Below are positions 40,469 to 52,747 of a stretch of DNA of 64,000 nt, piece by piece (the stretch's first letter is position 1; every line of letters begins with the position of its first letter). The notes under the pieces are model-generated. The model was not told where the DNA came from. It made no database searches and saw only the letters and a program-made list of their open reading frames with translations. This DNA is from Bretschneidera sinensis. Taxonomy: Eukaryota > Streptophyta > Magnoliopsida > Brassicales > Akaniaceae. The DNA lies in NCBI GenBank assembly GCA_023935145.1, contig CM043698.1, positions 34,257,001 to 34,321,000 on the forward strand. The letters run 5' to 3'. The translations under genes were made by a program, and so were the position numbers.

Positions 40469-41621
40469 ACCCATATAGAGCTTAAGAAAGCTTCCTTCAA
40501 AAATTTACTTAGTCTTTCATACCATGCTCTTGGAGTTTGTTTCAACCCATATAGAGCTTTAGAAAGCTTGTAGACATGATTTGGAAGACTAAGATTCTCA
40601 AATCCAAGAGGTTGCTCAATGTATACCTCTTCTTCTGTAAAGCCATTTAAGAAGGCACTCTTTACATCAATTTGAAATAACTTAAATTTATTAAAGCATG
40701 CAAAGGCTAATAACATTCGAATAGCTTCTAATCTCGCTACGGGAGCATAGGTCTCATCAAGTCTATTCCTTCTTCTTGATTATATCCCTTAGCAACTAGT
40801 CTAGCCTTGTTCCTAGTTACTATTCCATTTTCATCCATCTTATTTCTAAATACCCATTTAGTTCTTATTATTGTATGATTTTTAGTTCTAAGAACTAGAT
40901 TTCATACATTGTTTCTTTCAATTTGATTTATTTCTTCTTGCATAGCAATTATCCAATCATTATCCTTTTCGGCTTCTATAAATGTCTTAAGTTCTATTTG
41001 AGACAAATAAGCTACATATTTGCAAATATTTCTAATTGAGGAACGAGTTCTTACCCCTTGTGAAGGATCATCAATCACTTGATCGATTGGGTGATAATTT
41101 ACATACCTCCAATCTTTGGGAAAACTATCCTCTTGTTGACTTGTAGATGGTTGGTCCAATTTAAGAGTTTTTATCTCTTTATTTGTTTGAGATGAAGTCT
41201 TCTTTGGGTCAACAATGGGAGTAGGTACCTCCATTCTTGGAATAAAATCTATGTCATCATTGAAAGAAACTTCTCTACTACTAATCGGGTTAGACTCATC
41301 AAGAGTTACATGTATGGATTCTTCTACCACTAGAGTTCTCTTTTTGAAGACTCTATAAGCCTTACTAGAGGTTGAATATCCTAAAAATATCCCTTCATCA
41401 GTCTTAGAGTCAAATTTATCCAAGTTAGTTTTATTGATATTTAGGTTAAAGCATTTACAACCAAATGTACGAAAATAGGAAATATTAGGCTTTTTACCTT
41501 TCCATAATTCATACAGAGTTTTGTCAAGCATAGGTCTAATTAAAAATCTATTTAAGATATAGCAAGAAGTGTTTATTGCTTCAGCCCAAAAGTATTTTGG
41601 TAAGCTATTTCCACAAAGCAT
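40469..41621 (-). pseudogene. Integrase C-terminus and partial reverse transcriptase
   Basis: The frame 40902-41621 holds the integrase C-terminal region (TLYELWKGKKPNISYFRTFG, CKCFNLNINK, GIFLGYS). After a broken junction (about 40740-40900), RT reads LLAFACFNKFKLFQIDVKSA, FLNGFTEEEVYIEQPLGFE and LSKALYGLKQTPRAWYERL before running into LTR sequence. The YxDD catalytic box and all of RNase H are missing, so this RT could not function. Confidence 0.88.
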
Positions 41622-41642
41622 TGTTCTTACAAATTATACAAA

Positions 41643-42377
41643 TTATTCTAGAGCTCTATTTTTCCTCTCAACAACTCCATTTTGTTGAGGAGTTCTAGGA
41701 ACTGAAAAGTTGTGATCAATTCCATTTTCATCACAAAATTTTGAAAAACTTTGGTTTTTAAATTCTTTTCCATGATCACTTCTAATGCTTGAAATACAAA
41801 TTTTGAAAAAGTTTTCAAATCCTTTGAAAGCTTCATCCTTGTAAGCAATAAAGATAACAAAGGTATATCTTGAATAGTCATCAACAATAACAAGAGCATA
41901 TTGATGGCCACCTAAATTAATGGTGCTTATTGGACCAAATAAGTCCTTATGCAAGAGTTTCAATGGTCTAATAGTTGACACTACATTTTTTGATTTAAAG
42001 GAAATTCTAGTTTGTTTTCCCATTTGACAAGTATCACATACTTTATCTTTTTCAAATTTGATTTTAGGAAGTCTAATGATTAAATCTTTTCTTGAAATGA
42101 TTTTAAGTAAATTCATGTTCACATGACCAAGCCTCTTATGCCATAGCCATGGATTTTCACCAAATGCTAGAAAACATTTTTCATTTTCTGAATGTAAGGA
42201 TTTTAAATCAACTATATAGACATTTTCATGTCTATGCCCAACAAACTTGATCTTGTTAGTTTTGATGTCTATAACTAGAGTTAGCTCATTGAATACACTT
42301 TTATCACCGGTCATGTGTTTTGAGCATCCACTATCAAGGTACCAACAGTTACCTTTTTCTTTGGTGTAGAGACACAT
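41643..42377 (-). pseudogene. Protease and integrase region of the SIRE-like element
   Basis: The frame contains the aspartic protease motif WYLDSGCSKHMTG, the GAG-pre-integrase motif (WHKRLGHVNM with CDTCQMGK as its zinc-binding part), and the integrase core: Asp in LHKDLFGP, Asp in IRSDHGKEF and Glu in QQNGVVERKN. It ends just after the catalytic Glu, and the C-terminal part continues in a separate open frame at 40902-41621. A coding frame rich in Asn/His/Tyr repeats (42474-43061) lies between Gag and protease. Integrase would insert the cDNA; this copy is broken. Confidence 0.88.
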
Positions 42378-43039
42378 CTACATCACACAAGGATGCACAA
42401 TTGCATTTTTAGGTACCCAAAATTTCTTGGGTCCTTTAAGGTTAGTCCTAGAAAATACAGTTCTTTTTAGGACTCATACTTTCTTAACAACATATGGTCT
42501 TCTATAGACATGTTGATGATGCGCAATCCTAAGATAATAGTTATTGAAATTTTTAGGATGACTTAGTTGTGCATGTCTATAATTCTTAGGATAAGTATTC
42601 CTCGAATACATGTTACTAATGTGAGGGATATACATTTCATTTCTAGGAAATGTATGATGATAATTTCTTGAAAACATATTTGCATTATTATGAATATGCA
42701 TATTATTTCTAGAATAATCATGATGATAATTCCTAGGATATGCATGTGCAGTGTGTAAGTTTTGATTATACATGTTGTTTCTAGGATGCATATGATAATC
42801 ATTCTTAGGATGTATATAAGCATTTCTTGAATGAGCATACATATAAGCATGAATATTTCTAGGATATGCATTAGAATTAGTATTTCTAGACCTACTAGCA
42901 TTCTTTGAGGGAATGCTTTTAACCTTGCTGGTGGTCTTTGAAGTAGAGGCTTCATTCACACATGATGCTTTCATGAATAAACTCTCTTTTGATTTTTGTT
43001 TGCCTAGTGGAGAATATCCTAACCCGGATTTTCCTCCAC

Positions 43040-44429
43040 TTAGTCTTTGGCAAGATAACACTTCATCAAGCTTTTCTTTTCAAGCATGAGTCTTGATATT
43101 GTGCCATTTAATTCTAATATTTTCTTCTTTAAGTTTTCATTTTCATCTTTATAGAAATCTTGAGAAGACTCATAAAGCAATGAAAATAGTTTATCTTTTT
43201 CTTTTTTTAGAATTATCATCTCTTTAGAAAGAAATGACACCTCTTTTTTAAAAGTGGAGTTCCTAGAATCGAATTTTTTCAATTCTTCATGCATTTCATT
43301 TATGACTTCTATCAATTCTTCATTACTACTAACAATGTTATTTTTTGAAGAGGAAGAAGATAATATCTCCTTTTCATCATCGATTGCCATAAGACATAGG
43401 TTGGCAATTTTCTCGTATCCGACCTCTTTATCCGATGAGTCTTCTTCTTCATTATCACTCCAAGTGGTTGCAATCATAGCTTTCTTCTTGAAGCTCTTGT
43501 ATGGTTTGCTTGTTGCTGTGCAATCGGCCTTGATGTGACCAGGCTTCTTGCATCCATAGTATAAAAGTGGTTCCCTTTTTGAAGTGGGATCCTTTATGTA
43601 AGGTTTCTTACTTTTCTTTAAGAATCTGTGAAACCGTTTGGTGATTAAAGCCATCTCACCATCTTTTTCACTGCTCTCCGCTTCTTCTTTCGTTTCCTCT
43701 TCTCTGTTGCATATAGAGGCTTTGAGAGCAATCACCTTTTTCTTTTTCTCATCATCATTGACAATGGGATTCATTTCTTCCATCTTATATACCAACAATG
43801 ACCCAAGAAGTGTCTTAATATCAAGTTTATCGAGATTTTTGGCCTCCTGAATGACCCGTCTTCTTTGGTTTCCAAGAAGGTGGCAGAGACCTTAGGATTT
43901 TTCTTGTTAGTTCAAACTCCTCAATGTTCCTACCAAGAAGTTTCAAACCGTTAACAACAGTTGTGAAACGTGAGTGCATTTGAGAAATTGTTTCGTTATG
44001 AGACATTTTAAAAGATTCATATTCGGATGCTAACATATAGATTTTTGATTTCTTAACCTTACTAGTTCCTTCATATGTAACTTGCAGTTTATCTCAAATC
44101 TCTTAAGCTGAAACACATACAGAAATTTTATTATATTCAGATATATCTAAAGCACAATGTAAAATACTTGTGGCTCTACTATTGAGAGACATCATTCTAT
44201 AATCCTCATCATTGAACTCAGTTTTGAGTTTAGGTATTGTATGGTTGATTTCTCCAATAGTTATTTCTTTTGACAGAATTCTAGGTCCTTCCTCAATGAC
44301 TCTCCATAGATTATAATCTTGTCCCTCGACAAAGATTTTCATCCTGTTTTTCCAATAGTTATAGTTGGAGTCATTGAACAAATGAGGCCTAGTGTAGGAG
44401 TGTCCCTCAGAATAGCTATTTGCTGCCAT
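43040..44429 (-). pseudogene. Gag region of the SIRE-like element
   Basis: Starts at ATG 44429 (MAANSYSEGHSYTRPHLF) with a DUF4219/UBN2-type Gag, including YNYWKNRMKIFVEGQD and later MHSRFTTVVNGLKLLGR. Two nonsense codons follow each other near 44086-44103, and a frameshift lies at about 43800-43850. The remaining frame (43040-43798) carries a zinc knuckle YYGCKKPGHIKADC at about 43516-43557, in which the first Cys is replaced by Tyr, and a long coiled-coil region of Lys/Glu heptads. In a working element this protein forms the particle and binds RNA. Confidence 0.85.
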
Positions 44430-44484
44430 TGGATCAACTCAAGGATATTAAGCCTAAAATTGAGAACGAGGCTCTGATACCAAT

Positions 44485-45570
44485 TGTAGACTGAGGTTTC
44501 AACCTAAGAGGGGGGTAAATTGGGTTTTTAAAAACTTTTACTAATTAATCACAAGTTTATAAAAACAGATAAACCCACAAGTATGTAAACAAGTAATGTG
44601 CTGTAAATAAAAGAGTTTAAGGAATAGAAGATGCAAACTCAGTTTATAGTGGTTCGGCAATATCTGATTCATTCCGACCTTACGTCCACTATCTTCAAAG
44701 AACCTCCTTGAAGCAATCCACTAAAACACTTAGTCGTGCAACTTCACGGGTGTTGCACAAATCTTACAAACAGTCCCTTCCTCTCGAAACCTTATCCCTT
44801 CCTCTTGGACGCTAATCTCTTTCTTTCGGAAGCTAATCCCTTTACAATAAATATGAGTTGCTGTAAAGTAAATGGAAAAGAGACAGTAATGAAAGCTTAT
44901 ACAACTGAATAATATCTCTCTTTCAAGGTGAAGCTTGAAGAATGGCTCAACAATAAATATTTCAAAACTTTTGTGTATTAATGAGCAAAAAATTGATTGA
45001 CTGTGTAATCTCTTTTTTTTAATGCTCAATAGAGCGGGTTTATATAGCCTTATATTAATATGGTCGTTTTGTACTGACTTGGAATGTTTTGGTGCATTTT
45101 GGGCTGAAATCTCGCGTCTCAACGGTCATATTTTTTGAATTACCAGTCGACTGGGTTTGTCCAAAACAGCAGTCGACTGGTATGAAGCATCCAGTCGATT
45201 GGGGACACACTGTCCAAAACTCCAGTCTTCTCGTATAAGTATCCAGTCGACTGGGTTGCTCTTCAACCCAGTTTTTCATTATTTGAAATGTTTTTGACTT
45301 ATAAACGTTTGAATGAATAGTTTTGTTAAAATGCTTTTTCAAAATGAGCCATTGGACAAGCTTGTTACCCGAACCGGTGAAATTTACAACTTGATTCAAT
45401 ACCTTGTACCTATACTAGATTTTTTGTCTTGACTTGGTGTTTGATTCGGGTTGAGTTCTTGCACCTTGATTCTTGGTTGTATGCTTTTATCGCTTAATAT
45501 ACTTAGATAGCACTGTTAGTATAATTAGAGTTGTGTTTTGTCAGCATTAAAACTTAGGTGAGGGTCAACA
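44485..45570 (-). repeat. 5' LTR of the SIRE-like element
   Basis: A complete 1086-bp LTR, TGTTGACCCTCACC to CCTCAGTCTACA on the minus strand. It contains a TATA box (45039-45046) and CCAGTCGACTGG repeats at about 45145-45262. The primer site follows directly. Confidence 0.88.
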
Positions 45571-46249
45571 GTATTTTCCAAACACAGATTATACTGGTAA
45601 CTCATAATTAAATGCTAAATCAAATTTTTTAACTGAATTGATTTTACACTTTTTGGGTTTGGTTCCTTCAGTCTGTGATAGTTGTTCCTCTCTCTATATA
45701 CCAAAATCTCTGAGGGTTTTTTTTTATATAACTGAATTGATTTATTTATTTATTTTTCATTTTTTGGGTTTGGTTGCTTCAATATGAGATTGCTTCAAAC
45801 TAGAGAGATCTAAGAACAGAGAGAGATATAAGGACAGAGAGACTTAATTAGCCATGAAGGTGATCTTTACTTAATCTTTATATAAGGAGAGAATTATAAA
45901 TTAAACCATTTTTTTGGTAACTAAACTTTTAGTTAGGTTTGAGTATCAAAATTTTACAATTAACTATGATTAGCAAGAAAACCTAAAATTTTACCAAATC
46001 AACGAAATTGTACTAATCAAAGTATAATATAATTTATAAGTTAAAATTAAAGTTTCCATTTTTGAGAGCAGAGATAAAGAGTGAGAGACTGGGACTAAAT
46101 GTGTTACGACCTGGTGATTGTGAAGAATGATTTAGGATTTTAAGGTTTCTTCTTAATTTATTATATATGCTAAACATTTTTTACTATTATAACTTTAGTC
46201 TTAAAACATATCTAATCTATTATTATATAGAGATAAAATTGTAATTGAG

Positions 46250-46296
<47 letters not shown>

Positions 46297-46587
46297 CAAA
46301 ATGATTCGGCTAAATGATTAACTGACATATTTAAAAGTCAAGAATAACCATAACAAAAAAAATAACCATAAACCAAATCATTTTTGTCTGTAATTGCATC
46401 TTTGGTTCAATTATATAAGAAATTGTTAAAGTTCAATAATGGTTATCGGTTGTTTTTGCCCAACCCTAATCAATACAAGTTAAGATACACTTTGTCTTTC
46501 TTCCTACTCTCTTTTATATTTTTTCTGTAATTAGAAGAGCTGACCTTCATTCCAATATTGCATACTCTACTATTCAAATCTAGACGA
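45571..46587. other. AT-rich spacer between two copia elements
   Basis: About 1 kb with a TA microsatellite at 46251-46292 and no recognisable gene. Its last five bases (GACGA) are the left target duplication of the next element. Confidence 0.5.
46251..46292. repeat. (TA)n microsatellite
   Basis: About 21 TA dinucleotides with no interruption in spacer DNA. Confidence 0.93.
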
Positions 46588-47206
46588 TGTTAGAAAAAAA
46601 TCGTTTAAAATGATACTAAAGGTTTGTTTGAAAACCCAAAAGGTATTAGTTTAAATCTAAAGGTTGTGATTTAAATAAAAAAATGTGTGATTTGAATCTA
46701 AAGGGTGTGATTTAAATGTAATGGTTTTAATTTAAACAAAAATGTGTTAGATTTTTTCAATAGTTTTATAAACAGACACGATCCGATCAGTTAAAATCTA
46801 ACAAACATGATCGTAAGGCTCTCATTAAATCTGAAAAAAAAATCATGTATTTCCAACTGGAAAAACATGACTTTCCAGAACCATTTGAAGAGGTGTTTCT
46901 ACACCTATAAATACCCCTTACTCCCCACTTCAAAATACAATTCATTTTTTCATTATCTCTTCTATCTTTTTTCTCTAAAAAATTCTACCATAATATTTTT
47001 GTATTTCAAAGCAGAATTAAATCTGAAGTTCTTCAGATTTTGCTGTTTGCACACTTGGTTGTATCCTAAAGGACTATTCGTTTGTAACCTATAACAAACT
47101 TTTTTATACAAGTGAGGATGAATAAAGCCTTAAAGACAGTGATTAATTCACACCTCTAAGTCATGATTATCATATTCTATTCTGATTTAGGAAAAATTAT
47201 ACAATA
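46588..47206 (+). repeat. 5' LTR of the small copia element
   Basis: About 619 bp, alignable base by base with the 3' LTR from TGTTAGAAAAA onward. The 3' end is set at acaata, opposite acaaca in the other LTR, and could be some 30 bp later. No standard tRNA-Met primer site was found after it. Confidence 0.75.
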
Positions 47207-47255
47207 ATTTTAAGGTTTTATTTCTATCCAACAAAATGGAGACAGAATCAATAAG

Positions 47256-48033
47256 GTGATGAATCAAGACTTCGTCAAGCTAGATAGATTCCATGGAAAT
47301 ACTTTCTACTGGTGGCAAGACAAGATCATGTTCTTGATTACTGCGTTGAAAACTTCCTATATACTGGATCTAAATCTGCATGCCATTCCTGATGATCCAG
47401 TAGCTAAGGAAGGAGTGCAGCCTCAAACTGCAATGATCGAAATCGAACAACTACAGAAGGAAAGAAAGAAAAGAGAAGAATAAGTTGCTATGTCGTGGGC
47501 ATACTTTGAATACATTATTAGATCACTTGTACGATCTATTTACAAACACCAAATCGGCTCGTGATATTTGGAATGCTCTTGAGTACAAATAAAAAGTGAA
47601 AGAAGAATGTGCGAATAAGTATTTAGTTTCCAAACACTTTGATTTCAAAATGTTTGACAATAAACCTATCTTAGAACAAGTGCACGAATTACAAGTTATT
47701 GTTAAAAAACTCCAAGTTTTAATTTTTTTTTTGCCTAAATCATTCCAAGAAGAGTTACACTTTGATTACAAGTTATTGTTAAAAAGTAGTAATGTTCAAA
47801 GTGGTCCTAAAGTGCATCATGTGGAAGCAATCAAAGCTAACAAGCATGTTTTACAAGTGAAAGCTGGAGGAAAATTTAAAAAGACTGCAAGAAAGAATAA
47901 AAGGAAAGATAATTTGCATTTGTATACATTGGTATGCAAATTTAATTATTTTGAAAACGAAAGTGGATTTAGAATGCATTTGAGGATAGAAATAACATGT
48001 CAATTCGTTTGGTTTGATTTATTAATTTTGTGA
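47256..48033 (+). pseudogene. Gag remnant of the small copia element
   Basis: The frame 47256-47483 reads MNQDFVKLDRFHGNTFYWWQ (Gag DUF4219-type start) and ends prematurely. A second piece at 47596-48033 (ANKYLVSKHFDFKMFDNKPI, VHELQVIVKKL, KVHHVEAIK) is the UBN2 part. Sequence between them is broken by stops and the zinc knuckle is not recognisable. Confidence 0.8.
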
Positions 48034-49089
48034 GGCCATTTGGCTTGTATACATTTAAATTTATAATTTAATTTGGTTGATTAAATTATTCAGTGACACT
48101 ATAAATTTATATGAGACATTAAATTGAGATTTATTATAAATTTATAGTAATATTCGATGTGAACATTTATTGTTATAGCTTATTTGTGTGCATGAGTTGT
48201 TGTCAGATAAATTTTGACATGAAAAGACATAGTGATATATCTGTCTAGTGGGAATGATATAACATCTCTAGATTTATTTGTAGAAATATGTGTTTAAATA
48301 ATAGTATCTTGCTTGAGATGTTACTGTTACATATAAGTATGAAGTGTTTGTCTTTAAAAGATAACATGAATATAAGTAACATTATGTTGAAGCACACTGA
48401 TAGGAGTTGCTGTATTTGTGCATGAAAACTAACATGGTTGGTACATATGTGGGAAAATTTAATTATAGATGCACATGAAATATAATTACTTGTGATCATG
48501 TTAATCTAAAAGTTTAATGTTATTTTAAACTTAGGGGTTTAAAATTTCAAGTATTTATGTAAAAAACATATATATTTTGAGTACTTATAAGTTATAAAAA
48601 AGCAAAAAATTGAGTTTATTGGAACTCTCAAAGTGTGGGGGTATTTTGAATAATATAGAGTTCAAATCCTAAAAGAAAAATAAAGTAACAAAGCATAGTG
48701 GGGTTATGCTTTGAGTCCTTAATAGTGCATTATGAGAATATACAAAATTAGTAGAATCCTTAGTTATCTAAGTGAAACCATTGATTTGATATGAACTAGT
48801 TGTATCAAGAGGACACATTGATGTCATGGTAATCCAGTTGTATCTAAAGGATACACTTATTCTAATCGGATGATGAGAGTGAGAGATATAAAATACCCAA
48901 AGGGCGGTAATGTCTCTTGAAAGAGTAAGAGACAAACTTGTATGTCTCACACAATGAAATCCAAATTAATTGCCTCGCCACAATGGAGAAAAAATGTTGA
49001 ATGAATTAATTAGAAATTTATTGTTGGAAATAAATTTTGTGGCCACATCTTATGCATTTAAAATCCATACTTTGTGATAATTATGTTTT

Positions 49090-49275
49090 GTGAGAGGTAC
49101 CTTAAATAATAAGTACAGACATATTAATTGTAGACATGAGTATATGAGACAATTGATACAAGTTGGTATCATTACAATTGTCTCTGTAAAGTCAAGTAAG
49201 AACTTGATTGATCCACTTACTAAGGCACTCCCAAGAGACCTAGTAAGTAATACAACTAGAAAGATGGGGTTTTAA
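49090..49275 (+). pseudogene. Copia RNase H C-terminus
   Basis: The reading YRHINCRHEYMRQLIQVGII ... SSKNLIDPLTKALPRDLV is the conserved C-terminal end of copia polyproteins. Everything between Gag and this point that should encode protease, integrase and RT is missing or unrecognisable. Confidence 0.85.
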
Positions 49276-49833
49276 CCATTTAAAAGTTAGCAGTGATGGT
49301 AACCCAACCTAATGCTAGTAGACCACTAGTCATAGGTTTTAATGGGTAATAACAAGTTACTGTGATTGACTGTTGATATTGTCACAAAGTTAACCCATAA
49401 TTGAGAAAGACAATGTCGTTCGTTACGTTTTAGAGGATGAGTTAAACTCTTAATAAAGTTATGAAATGTGTTCTAGTAATGGAAAGCAAGAGCTTCTTCA
49501 CCTATATGAATGAAGGAGTGGTGCTGCTTCTTATAGAGAGTTATTGTTTGCTTTCTTGAGGTTCATGAAAACATGATATAGTACATGGCCATAATAATGC
49601 TAAGTGAAAATAAAATCTCACCGAAATAAGAGAATTGTATATGTGTAGTGGCTCCGGTCGTATCACATAGGAATGTTGGTTTAATCTAAAAGACACCATT
49701 CATTTCGATATAACTTTGAATTGTTTATACTAATAGAATGTTTTAAATCAAAAGATGCCTACTTTATGCATACAAGACTCAGAGATATTGTGGCAGTATT
49801 TTTTAAAATTGATTTTTCAAACAAGTGGAGGAT

Positions 49834-50440
49834 TGTTAGAAAAAATCATTTAAAATGATATTAAAGGGATGTTTGAAAACCAAAAGGGTATTAGTTTAAA
49901 TATAAATGTTGTGATTTAAACAGAAAGGTTTGATTTAAATCTAAATGGTGTGATTCAAATCTAAAGGTTGTAATTTAAACAAAAAGGTGTTTAATTTTTT
50001 AAATAGACACGATTTGGTCCGTTAAAAACTAACCGACATGATCGTAAGGCTCTTATTAAATATAAAAAAATCATGTCTTTTTAACTGAAAAAAATGACTT
50101 TCCAGAGCCATTTGAAGAGATGCTTCTACACTTATAAATATCTCTCACTCCCCACTTCAAAATACAAATCATTTTTTTATCTATATTTTTTGTCTCAAAA
50201 ATTCTGTCATAATATTTTAGTATTTCAAAGCAGAATTAAATTTGAAATTCTTCAGATTTTACTGTCTGTGGACTTTAAGTTTGAGACTTGTTTGTATCTT
50301 GAAAGATTATTCGTCTGTAACCCATAGAAAATTTGTTTATACAAATGGAGACAAATAAAGCCTTAAAGACAATGATTAATTCACGTATCTAAATCTTGAT
50401 TCTTATATTATATTTTAATTTAGAATTTTTTTTTACAACA
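49834..50440 (+). repeat. 3' LTR of the small copia element
   Basis: 607 bp from TGTTAGAAAAAATCATT to TTTACAACA, followed by the GACGA target duplication. It contains the same run of fttaaat/tgtgatt-rich variants and TATA box as the 5' LTR. Confidence 0.85.
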
Positions 50441-51904
50441 GACGATACATAAACTTAGTTTTAATGTAAGTGGTTGGTCAGTTGTCTTTGTAAAAGAAAA
50501 AAAAAACGATTTACTGGTAAAAATATAATTTTGATAATAAAATTTATATTTTTATAGTAAAATACATACTTTTAAGGATAATTTTTTTTATTTTTATCAT
50601 TTGAGGAAAGGAAGTTTAATTCTGTAAAAGGACAAAACGGCAGTTGTTTACGCATTCTCAACGCAATTATATGTTGCGTGATTAGTAGACTCAAGATTTT
50701 CCAGATATCCTGGCGATAATTGACGTGATATGCATGCATCATGTGTTTCATAAATAAAAAATTAAAAATCATTGGTTTGTTGTTTGAGAGGTAAGAATAA
50801 GGTATGCTATATAAACAACAATATTTAACTTAGGTGTATATGCACGAATCATGATGATCATACATCTTAGAATCATATTTTCCAAGTACGTTAGTGCACT
50901 GCCAATATGAGAAATTGTTAGATCAAACAATAATGCGTTTTCTTATTGAAGCAATTCTATATATAAATAAAATTATTGATTTGATCATAGTATGTGCTTA
51001 TATTAATTCACATAATTCAGTTAATTGTTTTCAGAAGTAAAAACATTGGACGAGATATTTTGTCTCAATGAAGCACGACGTTAGAGTGTATGACTTTTGA
51101 AATGTTAGGCTTTTAAAAATTAGTAATTAGTTAAAATCATAAAAAAATAATAATTAATATTCAAATAATTTAATTTAATTAATTATCAACAAACTTTGAG
51201 ACCTAAAACTAAATATTAAATCGAAATAAACATTTACTCTTCTTTTTTTGTTTCCTTCTTTGTAATAAATCATCAAAATAAAGTTTTTTGATACTTGTTG
51301 GGTAATATCTTTAATCATGTAGAAAATATTTGGGGGTCAAAGAAGAGAAAAAAGGAAAAAAAGAAAGGAAAAATATTTTTTTGTGATTGATTTCTCTGTT
51401 TCCAAATCGATGAAGAATTTTAGAAATTCTAGAGGAGAATCTCAATATTTCTTAAATTTGAGGAACTGTCTAAATGGTTTGAGAGGCTATCATATTTATA
51501 AGAATAAAATGTAAACCCTAAAAAAATGAACTGCTCTAACCAAAAGATTACTCTAAATTTAGGTTTTCTATTCCAAATAGGAGATAATAGAACTTGGGTG
51601 TATTGGGATATTGGGTTATTCTGAGTTCATTGAGTGAGAGTTTTTCACAAGTTTTTATCAATAAAAAAACTTGTAACCTATGAGTTTTATTAAAGGATTA
51701 AAACAATATTGTTGTTGGGATCGTGGACGTAAACAAGAGGTATTGAACCACGTAAAACTTTATTTTTGTTTTTTATTTTCTACTGTTTTATTTTACAATG
51801 TTTATTGTTTTGCACTCTTGCTATGTTTATTAATTGCGTGAATCTTGGACGGATTTTCGGTGGAAAAATCCCAACAATACTCTACAATCATTTAAATATT
51901 ATGA
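50441..51904. other. AT-rich spacer
   Basis: About 1.46 kb without recognisable genes or element ends; only short open frames. It leads into the duplicated module array. Confidence 0.5.
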
Positions 51905-52747
51905 TGGGGCGAATGCCTCAGACATCTAGACGTAAAAAATGTAATCCCCAAGGTGGGGCACTTGAGCCAAAAAAATATACCCTTTTAGGGAGTCTGACGA
52001 GGCATATGCCTCGAGCCAAAAAATAAACACCTTTGAAGAGCCACATATTTAATTTAACGCCATGAGGCGTTTTAGTCCACTTTTTCAAAAACTAATCCAA
52101 TCCACAATTCTATTATGTTACTTATCTAAATTGAGAAATATAACTAATATATAAATTGAACACACAAAGGTACTACCAATTAATTAGCTAATTAGTTGGT
52201 AGTCATTTGCATTGCATAAAAGATCATGAATCAACCCCACTCACACTACGGATGAGACTACGAAAGGCATAAATGATGTGAGATATAGGGGTGTCAAAAG
52301 GTACATTTAAAAAAAATCATTGAAAGAAAGTTGTTTTGATATTTAACAATTATTTTAAAAAATTTGACAGGGCGTACCCCTCAGACATCCAAACGTAAAA
52401 AATCTAAACTCCGAAGCAAGTTGCACGCTCGAGCCAAAAAATGTACCCTTTTGGGGAGTCGAACTGGGCATACACCTCATATATCTTTGTGTAAAAAATG
52501 TACGCCTTTGGATGGGGCGTATGCCTGAGCCAAAAAACGAACGCCTTTGAGGAGCCACATATTTATTTTAACACCACGAGGTGTTTTAGTTTGCCTTTCC
52601 AAACACTAGTCTAATTCAAGTTTTATTATGTTACTCAATTAAAGTGAGAAATATAACCAATACATAAATTGAACAAACAAAGGTATCCGTCAATTAACTA
52701 GTTATTAGTTGGTAGTCATTTGCATTGCACAAGAGATCATGAATCCA
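51905..52747. repeat. Duplicated array of GCGTATGCCTCGAGCCAAAAAA modules
   Basis: Two direct copies of a block (51905-52237 and 52368-52747). Each starts with 3-4 variants of a 38-50 bp module built on gcgtatgcctcgagccaaaaaatgtacgccttt and continues with a shared 190-bp AT-rich tail (gagccacatattta ... ttagttggtagtcatttgca). The second block has one extra module. GC-rich modules stand out in AT-rich DNA. I know no element with this structure. The open frames across it (51766-52026 plus, 52355-52558 minus) only translate the repeat. Confidence 0.8.

Larger units (their letters stand above)
39663..45570 (-). mobile_element. SIRE/Maximus-like Ty1/copia retrotransposon, truncated
   Basis: A 5908-bp minus-strand element with ends TGTTGACC...GTCTACA. 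It is flanked by ATATT (39658-39662) and GTATT (45571-45575), a TSD with one mismatch. The 5' LTR is 44485-45570 (1086 bp). A tRNA-Met-type primer site TGGTATCAGAGC lies at 44471-44482. Gag, protease, integrase and part of the RT follow. The 3' LTR (39663-40468) lacks about 280 bp at its 5' end, and the rest of RT, all of RNase H and the polypurine tract are missing. Both LTRs carry CCAGTCGACTGG motifs and a TATATAAA box (45039-45046; 40189-40196). Many stops and frameshifts make it non-autonomous and dead. Confidence 0.9.
46588..50440 (+). mobile_element. Small non-autonomous Ty1/copia element with both LTRs
   Basis: A 3853-bp element bounded by TGTTAG...ACAACA and flanked by the perfect duplication GACGA (46583-46587 and 50441-50445). 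The 5' LTR is about 46588-47206 and the 3' LTR is 49834-50440; both carry a CTATAAATA/TTATAAATA box (about 46905 and 50133). A purine tract aagtggaggat precedes the 3' LTR. The 2.6-kb internal part keeps a Gag start, a second Gag piece and the last residues of the copia RNase H, with protease, integrase and most of RT deleted. A fragment of the same family lies at 34788-35660. Confidence 0.9.

Noticed and set aside
51766..52026. 86-codon frame entering the module array
   Set aside because: It is mainly the translated repeat modules; nothing protein-like remains outside them.
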